Shown here in pieces: positions 17,597-25,898 of a DNA stretch of 64,000 bases (position 1 is the first letter of the stretch; every line of letters begins with the position of its first letter). The translations under genes and the position numbers were made by a program. This DNA comes from a candidate division FCPU426 bacterium (lineage in GTDB: Bacteria > Oederibacteriota > JAAXVQ01 > JAUVAV01). The notes under the pieces are model-generated. The model saw only the letters and a program-made list of their open reading frames with translations, searched no databases and was not told where the DNA came from. The stretch covers positions 1-64,000 of the forward strand of contig JAUVAV010000005.1 in assembly GCA_030591525.1 (NCBI GenBank), in the 5' to 3' direction.

Positions 17597-18033
17597 AGGC
17601 GGTTTTCCAAGCAAAGCGGATAGTGGCCATTTTGGCCTGGATATTAGGCGCGGTTTTTGTTTATTCCGGGATAACCAAGAGCATAGAGCCAGCGGGGTTT
17701 GCCGAGGCGGTTGGAAATTACCGGATACTTCCCTGGTACTTAATAAACCTGGCGGCTATTTTTCTGCCATGGTGGGAAATAGCGCCCGGCTTGGCATTGT
17801 TCTTTCCCAGTTGGCGCCGGCCGGCGGCGAAAATCATTCTGATTTTAACCGGCTTGTTTACCATAGCGGTGGTTACGGCCTTAATAAGAGGATTGGATAT
17901 TTCCTGCGGATGTTTCGGTGAAGACAGCTCGCGGGTCGGCTTGCGGACGTTGTTAATTGATATAGGGATTCTGCTGGCCGGCGGGATGATTTTACGCGAT
18001 GTGGGGGGAAGCAACCCCGTCCCCCAGGACTAG
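17593..18033 (+). CDS. MauE/DoxX-like membrane protein
   Basis: The 146-residue protein has four predicted membrane helices and the family features GITKSIEP, FAEAVGNYRILP and a CGCFGED motif before the last helix. MauE/DoxX proteins are small quinone- or thiol-associated membrane proteins; MauE is needed for disulfide-dependent maturation of methylamine dehydrogenase. Here it is translationally coupled (ATGA) to the rhodanese-like gene and near a DUF1573 gene, an arrangement that suggests an envelope thiol or redox task. That role is inference. Its stop codon TAG (18031-18033) lies exactly on the left border of the MITE at 18030. Confidence 0.8.
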   Translation: MKAVFQAKRIVAILAWILGAVFVYSGITKSIEPAGFAEAVGNYRILPWYLINLAAIFLPWWEIAPGLALFFPSWRRPAAKIILILTGLFTIAVVTALIRGLDISCGCFGEDSSRVGLRTLLIDIGILLAGGMILRDVGGSNPVPQD

Positions 18034-18159
18034 GAGTTTGAGCAATTAGTCGGTTTTTTGAGAGTAGAGAGTAGACCGCATTTGAGATATTTTATCTAAT
18101 TTCTACTATCGAATCTCAAATGCTCTGGAGCCTGAGCAACTAAATGCTCAGGCTCCTAG
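18030..18159. repeat. CTAG-type MITE (copy d), at the stop codons of two convergent genes
   Basis: It runs from CTAGGAGTTTGAGCAATTAG to CTAAATGCTCAGGCTCCTAG. A second inner pair (GCATTTGAGATA / TCTCAAATGC) gives a double hairpin. The left TAG is the stop of the MauE-like gene (18031-18033). On the minus strand the right TAG is the stop of the barrel gene (18156-18158). The element near 27043 shares the same interior. Confidence 0.85.
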
Positions 18160-19781
18160 TAGTGCCAGGATAAGCTCAGCAGGCCGGACATGTGGAAGGT
18201 GGCATCTTTATCAACTTCTTGAAGATCCGGGGGCTTGTCTTCAAAGGTCCATCCTTCCGGACTGTGGGTTACACGCGCTGCCGCTGCCCCTAGATCGGCA
18301 CAAAAAGAGCCTTCTTTAATGCCTATTCCAAAACGCAGAGAGGTAGTATTAGTGGCCTGGATAACCATCGGATCCTCTAATTCATAAGATAGTTGTTGAT
18401 TGGTGAATCCCAGGCGCAGAAATAAATTTTTCACCAATTGATACTGGGCGCCGAAGGCAAAAGTCGTAAGACCCGAATTCGCCAGCAAGCCGGTCTCGTT
18501 TTCCTGCCGGCTTTTGGTGGAACCCAACCGGTATTCCATGGCTACGATAGTTCCCTCGAGCGGAACCAAGGCCGTGCCGATTCCAATGGAAGAAGAAGCG
18601 GTGTTAATTAGGGGAAGAGTTGCGAGTGTTGCCAGGTCAGTAGTCTGCAAACGGCCGGCGGGAAAAGTGTGTCCCGTACCGTGGTTGTTGAAAACCACGC
18701 CGAAACGGAGGTCATCCTTGCGGATCATGGGAAGCCTGACACGGAAGGAGAGTTCATAATTCAAGTTAGACCTGGCAGCGATTACCATCTCAGACTGGTC
18801 CTGAAAAAAAGCGGATTCCCAGGACAGGTATTGTTTTTCCTCCTGGTAACCGATGACCAGACCGATATCCATATCTTGCTTGTAATGATAAACGCTCTCC
18901 CACTGGATTTCCCACGGCAGCGAGGTGGAATCCGCCAGCCCGGCAGGTGAAGCTGAGCCGGAGAATAAGGCGGTATCAAATGAAAAAGTAGAAGAAACAA
19001 AATCTCTTTGGCCTCGTATCGACAGGCCCAAAGCAAGCTGGTCTTCCGAGTCGAAGACCGCCGGTTGGCGCCAAGCCACTCCCAACTCGGCGCCCAAATA
19101 TAGATTCTCGGAAGAGATTTCAGACTTCAAGCCCGGCATAAGCGAGCCGAAAGGGTCAAGTTGAAACCGGTCGCTTGCATGGCAGCTGCGGCCGTCCCGG
19201 CAGCTGAAGCCTGCGCCCAGAGCCAAATTCTGAAATATTTTACCAGCCGCGCGGATTTTGCCGCCGCCTGACCAAGTGCTGAAATTCGAGAATTCGTCGC
19301 TGGAGGAATTCAGATGATAAAAACCCTGGGGCAGGATTTGAAATATTATATCCTGGTTGAGCCAAGCCAGATATCCCCCGTAACCGGTACTTTGCCAGTC
19401 ATTCAGGGATGAGAAGAAAAAACCGTTTTTGCTGGTATAGGTAACATCGGGCGGAAGAGTATTGCCCAAAGGATCAAGATTACAATATAACGTATTGCCA
19501 TTGGTTTCGACAATAACGGAGGCATCCAAGGACCGGGTAGTGAATTCAGCCACGCTATAGCCTTGTTCCGTCCTTACCAAAAGATCGAGACGGTCTTGAG
19601 GAGGCAAGAACGCGGCTGCGGCGGGGTTGCCAAAATTGAAAAGGGAGAGAACCGTAGTCTCGTCTTCCAGGACCAGGGTGGGGCCTCCCAGGGCTTCTAC
19701 CGCGGGAGGGGTAGCCTCGACAGAACAAATCGGACAGCTAAACACTAGAACGGTACCTAATATCACCAGGTTAAAGCGCAT
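18156..19781 (-). CDS. Outer-membrane beta-barrel protein (FadL/PorV-like)
   Basis: The protein has ~541 residues. I chose the ATG at 19781 (MRFNLVILGTVLVFSCPICS..., a normal signal peptide) over the TTG at 19826, whose extra residues are encoded by the Shine-Dalgarno region (AGGAGG at about 19795-19800). The mature part begins with TVLSLFNFGNPAAAAFLP, the NPA motif typical of OMPP1/FadL and PorV-like barrels, and then alternates strand after strand. The chain ends in ...LLSLSWHY, a C-terminal aromatic residue as expected for a BAM recognition signal. Cargo unknown. The stop codon is at the border of a MITE. Confidence 0.7.
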   Translation of the reverse strand: MRFNLVILGTVLVFSCPICSVEATPPAVEALGGPTLVLEDETTVLSLFNFGNPAAAAFLPPQDRLDLLVRTEQGYSVAEFTTRSLDASVIVETNGNTLYCNLDPLGNTLPPDVTYTSKNGFFFSSLNDWQSTGYGGYLAWLNQDIIFQILPQGFYHLNSSSDEFSNFSTWSGGGKIRAAGKIFQNLALGAGFSCRDGRSCHASDRFQLDPFGSLMPGLKSEISSENLYLGAELGVAWRQPAVFDSEDQLALGLSIRGQRDFVSSTFSFDTALFSGSASPAGLADSTSLPWEIQWESVYHYKQDMDIGLVIGYQEEKQYLSWESAFFQDQSEMVIAARSNLNYELSFRVRLPMIRKDDLRFGVVFNNHGTGHTFPAGRLQTTDLATLATLPLINTASSSIGIGTALVPLEGTIVAMEYRLGSTKSRQENETGLLANSGLTTFAFGAQYQLVKNLFLRLGFTNQQLSYELEDPMVIQATNTTSLRFGIGIKEGSFCADLGAAAARVTHSPEGWTFEDKPPDLQEVDKDATFHMSGLLSLSWHY

Positions 19782-19983
19782 AATAAGCAGACAACCTCCT
19801 CTGGGGAAGGAATATTTGAGCGACAAGCAAGGGGTGATTAACCAAATAATAATTAAGAATTCGAGAAATGTCCCCTAAAAGTTCAGCAAATGATAACCTT
19901 CACGCAGCCGGATGTCAAGACCTGCTTGGCGGTCTAGGTGGATTTTTATGCAGCCGCCGAACAGCCGACTGGTGATCACATGT

Positions 19984-20235
19984 ATCCGATTACTTACAGC
20001 GCGAAAAAGGCGGGGGAACCCACCCTAGAAGCCTGAGCATTTAGTCTGGAATTCAAGAATTCCCCTCCCTTTTTGACGGGAGGGGATAAAGGGGAGGGTG
20101 ATCAAAGTCTTTAAAATCGCACCCTTACCTAACCTCTCCCCTCAAGGGAGAGGAATTATTTATATTTAAATCGACTAATTGCTCAAACTCCTAGACGGCA
20201 CTTGCGCTACAGCAGTAATCGTTAACGATTATATG
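19984..20235. repeat. Inverted-repeat element (ATCCGATTAC arms) interrupted by a MITE
   Basis: The left arm from 19984 (ATCCGATTACTTACAGCGCG) and the right part after 20194 (GGCACTTGCGCTACAGCAG then TAATCG) match the arms of the element at 26552-26846. The CTAG-type MITE at 20025-20194 sits inside it. Removing the MITE and one TA restores CACCCTAGACGGCACTTGCG, equivalent to CACCTTAGACAGCACTTACG at about 26806. Confidence 0.75.
20025..20194. repeat. CTAG-type MITE (copy b), nested
   Basis: It runs from CTAGAAGCCTGAGCATTTAG to CTAATTGCTCAAACTCCTAG, with the same interior blocks as copies a and c (GACGGGAGGGGATAAAGGGG; CCCCTCAAGGGAGAGG). TA is present at both borders (20026-20027 and 20192-20193), consistent with a target duplication. 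Confidence 0.85.
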
Positions 20236-20246
20236 ATTTTTTGATA

Positions 20247-20276
20247 TTGACGCGTTGCTTCCGGTTTTGCTATGCT
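20247..20276 (+). promoter_or_regulatory. Predicted promoter for the glycosyltransferase-TPR gene
   Basis: TTGACG at 20247-20252, 18-nt spacer, TATGCT at 20271-20276. A transcript start near 20283 excludes the in-frame TTG at 20241 as translation start and favours 20313 or 20382. Confidence 0.5.
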
Positions 20277-20381
20277 TTTTTAAGTTTCAATCTTATATAT
20301 AGCCCATCGGCTATGGTTGAAAAAGCGTTTTATTACTACGGGAGCATATCAGCGGCATGGCCGCAGGTGCATGGTGATGCG

Positions 20382-22268
20382 ATGAACAGTAAAAGATGGA
20401 TCCCGCCCGCGCCCGGAGGATTTAAACGTCCGGATGGCATCATGCTGGGAATAGTCTTAATGGTAAGCCTGACCGTGCGGCTGGCTTATTTTTTTAGTGT
20501 ATATCAAGAAATATGGTTTACCCACCCCGTAATTGATTCCTTGAATTTCCATGAGTGGGCCCAGCGCATAGCTGCGGGAGAACTCCTGGGCACCGGGGTT
20601 TTTATCCAGAGTCCGCTCTATGCGTATTGGCTGGGCCTGGTCTATCGCCTGGGAGGACCGCATCCGGAGGCGGTGGCGGGCCTCCAGTTGCTGATGGGTG
20701 TTATAAACTGCGGATTAATTTACTTCCTGGGGCGCCGGGTGCTTACGCCGGCAGCCGGACTGATTGCCGGACTGGCAGCCGCTGTTTACGGAGTTTCGCT
20801 TTTTCACGAGGGAACCCTGCTGACCGTAACCTTAATTAACTCCCTGCATTTAATTTTATTGCTCACGGTTTATCGGGCCCTGGGACGTGAATCGTGGACC
20901 GCCTGGCTTCTGCCTGGTTTAATGCTGGGACTTTCCATAATTACCCGGCCGAATGCAGTATTGATTTTATTGGTTTTAACGATCTGGCTTTACTTTGCGT
21001 TGGGCGGACGGCGGAAGCTGCATAGCTTAATCCGGCCGTTGGCCGGACTGGCGCTCGGCGTAGCTCTCATGGTTATACCGGTTACGGTCCGCAATATTAT
21101 AGTAGTACATGAACCGATTATAACCGTGAGCACCGGGGGTATAAATTTCTATCTCGGGAATTCCCTTCGCGCAACCGGTTTTCATGTACCCTTGGGAGAC
21201 CTGGGACGTTCGGCCGGGACTATCGTGGAGGATTTTAAGCGGGCGGCGGAACAAGCAACGGGCCGCACCATGAGTTACCGTGCGTCCAATAGTTATTGGT
21301 TTCAAAAAACCCTAAAGGAAATACGGCAGGACCCTGGGCATTGGCAACAATTGCTCTGGGACAAATTTCTGCTTTTCTTAAATCATTATGAAATAACTAC
21401 CAGTATAAATTATAATTCCTTTCGTGAATTAATACCGTTTTTACGCCTGCCCTGGCTGGCGTTTGGAGTATTATGTCCTTTTGCTTTGTTGGGCCTGGGC
21501 TTGCTTTGGCGCCAATGGCGTGAACTTCTGCCGCTTTACGGCCTGATCCTGGTCGGCTTTACCACTAATATAGGCCTGATGGTTTCCTCGGAATACCGGT
21601 ACGCAGTCCTGCCGGCGTTTTTCATTTTTAGCGCCGCAGCCGTACTGGAAATGGTTCGGCAGATCCGGGAACGCCGCTGGTCCCGGCTGGCCGTGCTCCT
21701 TGTCTTGGTCGGCTGTTTCGCGTTCTTATCTAATATAGATATGGTCTCGGACCAAGCGCATAATAGCCGCCTGTCCACGGCGCATAGAAATTTCGGCGGC
21801 TTGCTTTTTAAACTCGAAAAATATCCCCAAGCTCTGCGGGAATTCGCTCTGGCCCGAAAATATGCGCCGGACGACAAAGAGATTCTCTTGGCCCTGGGAA
21901 ATACGATGTTAAAAGTCCGGCAATACCGCGAAGCTTTGCCCGTGATAGAGCAAGCTTACCGGCTGGCGCCTAATGAACTTGAATTAATAAATCTATACAT
22001 GCAGGCCCTGACGCTCAACCAAAAATACTCCCAGGCGGTTGAGATTTGTCAGAAGGCCGTGAACCTGGCCCCCAACGATCACGTGAGATATTTTAATCTG
22101 GGCATTGCCTATTTATGGGCTGGAAAAGATCAAGCCGCAAACCAGGTATTTACGAAGGTCTTGGAACAAGCGCCCGAACTGGCAGAGGAAATCACAGAGC
22201 AGAAACTAGGGATTCGCGCCCAGAGAACCCGTTCCGGCGCGCCGCCTGCGGACCCGGCCGGGCCGTAG
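20382..22268 (+). CDS. Membrane glycosyltransferase (GT39/ArnT-like) with C-terminal TPR repeats
   Basis: The ~629-residue protein starts at ATG 20382 (GGTG 5 nt upstream); ATG 20313 is a possible earlier start. About ten membrane helices cover residues 25-470. The first large extracytoplasmic loop (VIDSLNFHEWAQRI) carries the acidic residue expected of GT-C enzymes, which transfer sugars from polyprenyl phosphate donors. The segment ITRPNAVLIL is also typical. From about residue 480 several TPR units follow (ALREFALARKYAPDD, ALPVIEQAYRLAPNE, AVEICQKAVNLAPND). Many uncultured bacteria combine GT-C and TPR parts in surface glycosylation proteins. Acceptor unknown. It may have been longer before the repeats at its 5' end arrived. 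Confidence 0.75.
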   Translation: MNSKRWIPPAPGGFKRPDGIMLGIVLMVSLTVRLAYFFSVYQEIWFTHPVIDSLNFHEWAQRIAAGELLGTGVFIQSPLYAYWLGLVYRLGGPHPEAVAGLQLLMGVINCGLIYFLGRRVLTPAAGLIAGLAAAVYGVSLFHEGTLLTVTLINSLHLILLLTVYRALGRESWTAWLLPGLMLGLSIITRPNAVLILLVLTIWLYFALGGRRKLHSLIRPLAGLALGVALMVIPVTVRNIIVVHEPIITVSTGGINFYLGNSLRATGFHVPLGDLGRSAGTIVEDFKRAAEQATGRTMSYRASNSYWFQKTLKEIRQDPGHWQQLLWDKFLLFLNHYEITTSINYNSFRELIPFLRLPWLAFGVLCPFALLGLGLLWRQWRELLPLYGLILVGFTTNIGLMVSSEYRYAVLPAFFIFSAAAVLEMVRQIRERRWSRLAVLLVLVGCFAFLSNIDMVSDQAHNSRLSTAHRNFGGLLFKLEKYPQALREFALARKYAPDDKEILLALGNTMLKVRQYREALPVIEQAYRLAPNELELINLYMQALTLNQKYSQAVEICQKAVNLAPNDHVRYFNLGIAYLWAGKDQAANQVFTKVLEQAPELAEEITEQKLGIRAQRTRSGAPPADPAGP

Positions 22269-22385
22269 TTGGTTCATAAAGATTCGGCCGGATATGCTCC
22301 TGAGGAAAGTGAAGGCCAGCTTGACTGATTTAATGGATTTTTGTATAGTTGGCGCTGGAAGCATGCCGCTAAAAGCCGGCCATGG

Positions 22386-22507
22386 CTAGGAGTTTGAGCA
22401 ATTGAGAATTGAACAATAGAGCAATAGAAAAACTCAATTGCGGTCTATTTTCTATTGTTCAATTGCTCAGGAATTAAAAAAAACCGACTAACTGCTTAGG
22501 CGCCTAG
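22386..22507. repeat. CTAG-type MITE (copy f)
   Basis: It runs from CTAGGAGTTTGAGCAATTGA to GACTAACTGCTTAGGCGCCTAG. The inner pair CAATAGAGCAATAG / CTATTGTTCAATTG makes a second hairpin. The same interior occurs in the copy at 48463. It lies in the gap between the glycosyltransferase and aroB. Confidence 0.8.
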
Positions 22508-22525
22508 AGAGAAAGGAAAACTTAT

Positions 22526-23644
22526 ATGTCAACAGTATGGGTGCGCTTCGGGGATGCCCGTGATTACCCCATCATGGTTGAACCCGGAAATCTGAAATTG
22601 CTGGGGAGCTTGGCGCGTACCAGAATCAGGGGCAAGACGGCTTTCCTGATCTCCCACGCCAGGATTTATCGTCTTTATGGCCGGACAGCTGAAAAATCTC
22701 TTCGCAGCGCCGGTTTTACCGTCCATAAGATCCTGGTGCCCGAGGGCGAGAAGACGAAAAGCCTGGCCCAAGCTGAGAGTATTATTGGCCGCATGATTGC
22801 CCGGCGTGCGGACCGGACCGCTTTCATTGTAGCCTTAGGCGGAGGCGTAATCGGAGACCTGGCAGGTTTTGTGGCGGCCACCTATATGCGGGGGATAGAA
22901 TTTATTCAAGTTCCTACTTCCCTGCTGGCCCAGGTGGATTCCTCGGTGGGCGGAAAGGTCGCGGTCAATCATTTAAGAGGAAAGAATCTTATCGGCGCTT
23001 TTCTTCAGCCACGTTTAGTGGTGAGTGATCCCAGTATGCTCAAAAGCCTTTCCCGCCGGCAGTTCCGGGCCGGATTGGCAGAAGTCATTAAATCGGCGAT
23101 TATTGCGGATGCCGGTTTTTTTCTGGATTTGGAGAGCGAATTGCCAAAAATATTAAGGCTGGAGCTTGGTAGTCTTAGCCGGATGATAGCGCGAAGCTGC
23201 GCGCTTAAAGCCCGCGTGGTGGAAAAAGATGAGACCGAGCAAGGGTTAAGGGCTATATTAAATTACGGCCATACTTTGGGGCATGCCTTGGAAACTTTTC
23301 ATAAGTACCGCGGCTATTTGCATGGGGAGGCCATCAGCGTGGGAATGGCAGGGGCGGCCCGATTGGCTCTGGAAACCGGGGTCTGCCGGCAGGAGACGGT
23401 TGACCGCCAGGAGAGGATTTTACGCCAGGCCGGTTTACCGGTGAGGGGCCGCGGTGAGCCGGTAAACGCAATTTGGCGGATTATGCAAACGGATAAAAAG
23501 GTCCGGGAAGGCGATAATATTTATATATTGACACCCAAGATCGGACATGCTAGAATCTTCAAAAAAATAGGGTATTTTTCAGTACAACGAGTGCTTAAAG
23601 CGGTTCTTGGAGGAGTAGGAGGCTGGAAAAATATTCATGGCTAA
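22526..23644 (+). CDS. aroB: 3-dehydroquinate synthase
   Basis: The 372-residue enzyme converts DAHP to 3-dehydroquinate, step two of the shikimate pathway, using NAD+ and a divalent metal. The NAD site GGGVIGD lies at about residues 109-115, followed by PTSLLAQVDSSVGGK. Metal ligands are visible in GLAEVIK (Glu), NYGHTLGHALE (His) and HGEAISVGM (His). AGAAAGGAAAA precedes the ATG at good spacing. The stop overlaps the start of the following TPR-roadblock gene by 8 nt, an odd partner for a biosynthetic enzyme. The first pathway enzyme, aroF, lies 15.5 kb downstream. Confidence 0.96.
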   Translation: MSTVWVRFGDARDYPIMVEPGNLKLLGSLARTRIRGKTAFLISHARIYRLYGRTAEKSLRSAGFTVHKILVPEGEKTKSLAQAESIIGRMIARRADRTAFIVALGGGVIGDLAGFVAATYMRGIEFIQVPTSLLAQVDSSVGGKVAVNHLRGKNLIGAFLQPRLVVSDPSMLKSLSRRQFRAGLAEVIKSAIIADAGFFLDLESELPKILRLELGSLSRMIARSCALKARVVEKDETEQGLRAILNYGHTLGHALETFHKYRGYLHGEAISVGMAGAARLALETGVCRQETVDRQERILRQAGLPVRGRGEPVNAIWRIMQTDKKVREGDNIYILTPKIGHARIFKKIGYFSVQRVLKAVLGGVGGWKNIHG

Positions 23645-24887
23645 GGATGATTCCAGATTTTTGGAAATAGAAGAATATAATAAAAAATTAACCAATAATC
23701 CCGAATCACTGGTGTTCGTTCCTTTGGCAGAGGCCTATCGAAAAAGCGGCATGCTGGATGAAGCTATTGAAACCTGTTTGAAAGGGCTGCGGCTTCATCC
23801 TACGTATATGAGTGCCCGGATGGTTTTAGGCCGCGCTTATATGGAAAAAGTGATGCCCGAGGAGGCGGCGACCGAATTTCGTAAAGTAGCTGCTGCCGAT
23901 ACCAATAATATCATGGCCCATACTTTACTGGGTCAATTATATATGCAACAGGAAAAATTCGCCAATGCGATAGAAGCATACCAGAAAGTTCTATCGCTTA
24001 ACCCGGAAGACAGCAATGTCCAACAAAAGCTGAATCAAGCCTTAGAGTTGGCGAGGCAGGATGTTTCCGCGGGAAAACAGCAGGAGCAGAAAACCTTTAA
24101 AAAGAAACAGGACATATCAAAAGCGGAGGAGTTAAGTAAGCAGGGTGATATTGAAAATGCTATAAAAATTTATCGGTTGATTCTGGAAGCCGATCCGGCA
24201 AATATGGTTGTCCGGCAAAGGCTAAAAGATCTTGAAATCAGGAAGGTCCAAGCCGTTACCAGGCGGAAAAAAGCGGAACCCCAAGTACCGGAGCCGACGT
24301 TTTTTTATCGTGATCGTGATAATGATAAAATTACTTCGGACGATATTCTGTCGGTTATGCGGGAAGCCAAAATTTCCGAAAAGCCCAAAGCGGCACCCAA
24401 AGGAGCGCCCCCGCCGGAAGACAAACCAGTACCTAAAGCTTCCGCCCCAGCCGTTTCCCCGGCGATTTTGAAAAGCGGGCGTGATCAAGCTGCGGAGCAG
24501 AAGCCGGAAGAAGTAAAACTGAAGCCGCCGGCTTCGGACGGCGCGGAGAAGATATCAAGCGCTTTGAAAAAATTGATGCAAACCGAGGGAGTTTTAGGTA
24601 GTATGCTAATGGATTCTCAGGCGAACGTCCTGGCTAGTGTGCTTAAGACTAAGATAGACCAAAAGGAAGTAGCTAAGATAGTGTCTTTGATTTTTAAAAA
24701 TACTGAAAAATCCGTCCAGGCCATAGATTACGGCAAGGAGATACGTCAAATATTAATTGCCGGGCAAAAAGGCCAGATTATTTTCAATAAAATGAACGAC
24801 CGGATTTTACTCATGCTGGCGGATAATAATATTAATATTGGTAAAATGCGTTTGGCTATTAATGACATAGTCAAATCTCTTCAATAA
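23637..24887 (+). CDS. TPR protein with C-terminal roadblock/LC7 domain
   Basis: The 416-residue soluble protein has TPR units at about residues 15-145 (VFVPLAEAYRKSGMLDEAIETC, AHTLLGQLYMQQEKFANAIEAY) and again near 155-195, then a Pro/Lys-rich linker (~200-300). A roadblock-like domain closes the chain (from ~305; GSMLMDSQANVLASVL). Roadblock domains commonly regulate small GTPases of the MglA type. It is co-transcribed with a stand-alone roadblock gene 29 bp downstream. A GTPase partner is encoded at 43946-44524, not next door. Confidence 0.82.
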   Translation: MAKDDSRFLEIEEYNKKLTNNPESLVFVPLAEAYRKSGMLDEAIETCLKGLRLHPTYMSARMVLGRAYMEKVMPEEAATEFRKVAAADTNNIMAHTLLGQLYMQQEKFANAIEAYQKVLSLNPEDSNVQQKLNQALELARQDVSAGKQQEQKTFKKKQDISKAEELSKQGDIENAIKIYRLILEADPANMVVRQRLKDLEIRKVQAVTRRKKAEPQVPEPTFFYRDRDNDKITSDDILSVMREAKISEKPKAAPKGAPPPEDKPVPKASAPAVSPAILKSGRDQAAEQKPEEVKLKPPASDGAEKISSALKKLMQTEGVLGSMLMDSQANVLASVLKTKIDQKEVAKIVSLIFKNTEKSVQAIDYGKEIRQILIAGQKGQIIFNKMNDRILLMLADNNINIGKMRLAINDIVKSLQ

Positions 24888-24916
24888 TTAGTAAAAAAAC
24901 CGGTGCGGGAGAGACG

Positions 24917-25276
24917 ATGGATTTTAAAGTCATTCTCAAAGAAATTATCAGCAATGTAGAGGGGTCCATCGGCGCCGGCTTATTGGGTACGGATGGTATA
25001 GTGATTGATCAGGTTTCGCTGAAAGGGTCGTTTGATATCAGTGATGTGGGCGCGGAATACGCAACTATCATTAAAAATGCCAAAAAAGCCTCAGAAAGCT
25101 TTGACCTGGGAAAGACCGGCGAGATTATGATTACCACGGAAAAAGCCACTATGATTATGATGACTATTGGCAATGATTATTTTGTTGCTATTGCCCTGAA
25201 TCTGGACGGCAATCTTGGCCGCGGACGGCTGGAAGTTAAAAAAGCCATTCCCAAACTGGAGCAGGGATTAACCTAG
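24917..25276 (+). CDS. Roadblock/LC7 domain protein (MglB-like)
   Basis: The 119-residue protein is a single roadblock fold (SIGAGLLGTDGIVIDQ; TGEIMITTEKATMIMMTIG). Such proteins dimerise and act as GAP or scaffold for MglA/Ras-like GTPases. GGGAGAGACG precedes the ATG. It is the last gene before the terminator at 25312, which closes an aroB-TPR/roadblock-roadblock unit. Confidence 0.88.
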   Translation: MDFKVILKEIISNVEGSIGAGLLGTDGIVIDQVSLKGSFDISDVGAEYATIIKNAKKASESFDLGKTGEIMITTEKATMIMMTIGNDYFVAIALNLDGNLGRGRLEVKKAIPKLEQGLT

Positions 25277-25311
25277 GAGACAGGAAGATTGGAGATCTTT
25301 TTATTAACCGG

Positions 25312-25348
25312 CCACTTTCAGTTTTTAAACTGAGAGTGGTTTTTTTTA
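25312..25348 (+). terminator. Rho-independent terminator after the roadblock gene
   Basis: CCACTTTCAGTTT (25312-25324) pairs with AAACTGAGAGTGG (25327-25339) with a single wobble and is followed by nine T (25340-25348). It defines the end of the aroB operon. Confidence 0.9.
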
Positions 25349-25387
25349 TCCGCCTGCGCAAAAGTCCCCGGCCTGGGCCGGGGGTGA

Positions 25388-25840
25388 ATGCGCAAGCTAC
25401 TACGGCGTGATGTTGCCCTATCACTTGGGCGGATAACCACGGGCTTGCCTGTGGGGCTCGATACGGGAGGCGTGGTGCGGGGAAAATCTCGTTGGCATTA
25501 CAGTAAGCAGCATAATGTTTTGAAGGTGCCGGGAACCGGACGCGTCTGGCAAGGATTGCTTTTAGGGGCAGTTCTGCTGGCGGTCTTGCTGATGCTCTTG
25601 GCCGGAAAAAAGAGTTTATTTAAACTTCTGGCCCTCTATCGGGAGCAGGAATATATCTCCTCCCGGGTGGAGGAGACCCGGGAAGAGAATCAAAAACTGG
25701 AGCAGGGCATCAAAAACCTACAGCAGAATCCTGGGGCAGTGGAAGACATTGCCCGGGAAGAATTAGGTATGCTTCGTCCGAATGAACTTATATACCGTTT
25801 TGTTTCGCCGGACCAGGCAGTAGCCGAGCCGGAGGAATAA
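25388..25840 (+). CDS. FtsB/DivIC-like septum formation initiator
   Basis: The 150-residue single-pass protein has a basic N-terminal tail (~50 residues, longer than usual), a membrane helix at about 54-73 (LLLGAVLLAVLLMLLAG), then a coiled coil (EYISSRVEETREENQKLEQG) and the FtsB-type motif VEDIAREELGML. In the family this protein bridges FtsL and FtsQ in the divisome. The DUF501 gene immediately downstream is the usual neighbour of FtsB/DivIC in many genomes and supports the call. GGGGGTGA precedes the ATG. The start is not certain, because residues 1-45 have little recognisable sequence. Confidence 0.75.
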   Translation: MRKLLRRDVALSLGRITTGLPVGLDTGGVVRGKSRWHYSKQHNVLKVPGTGRVWQGLLLGAVLLAVLLMLLAGKKSLFKLLALYREQEYISSRVEETREENQKLEQGIKNLQQNPGAVEDIAREELGMLRPNELIYRFVSPDQAVAEPEE

Positions 25841-25898
25841 GGCTTGACGTCCGCCCGGCTAGCATGGTATATCCAAAAACCGGAAGCATTGATGGGAC

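Noticed and set aside
20241-20381. TTG start for the glycosyltransferase at 20241
   Set aside because: It lies upstream of the predicted promoter hexamers and adjoins a repeat element arm; the extra residues look unrelated to a membrane enzyme.
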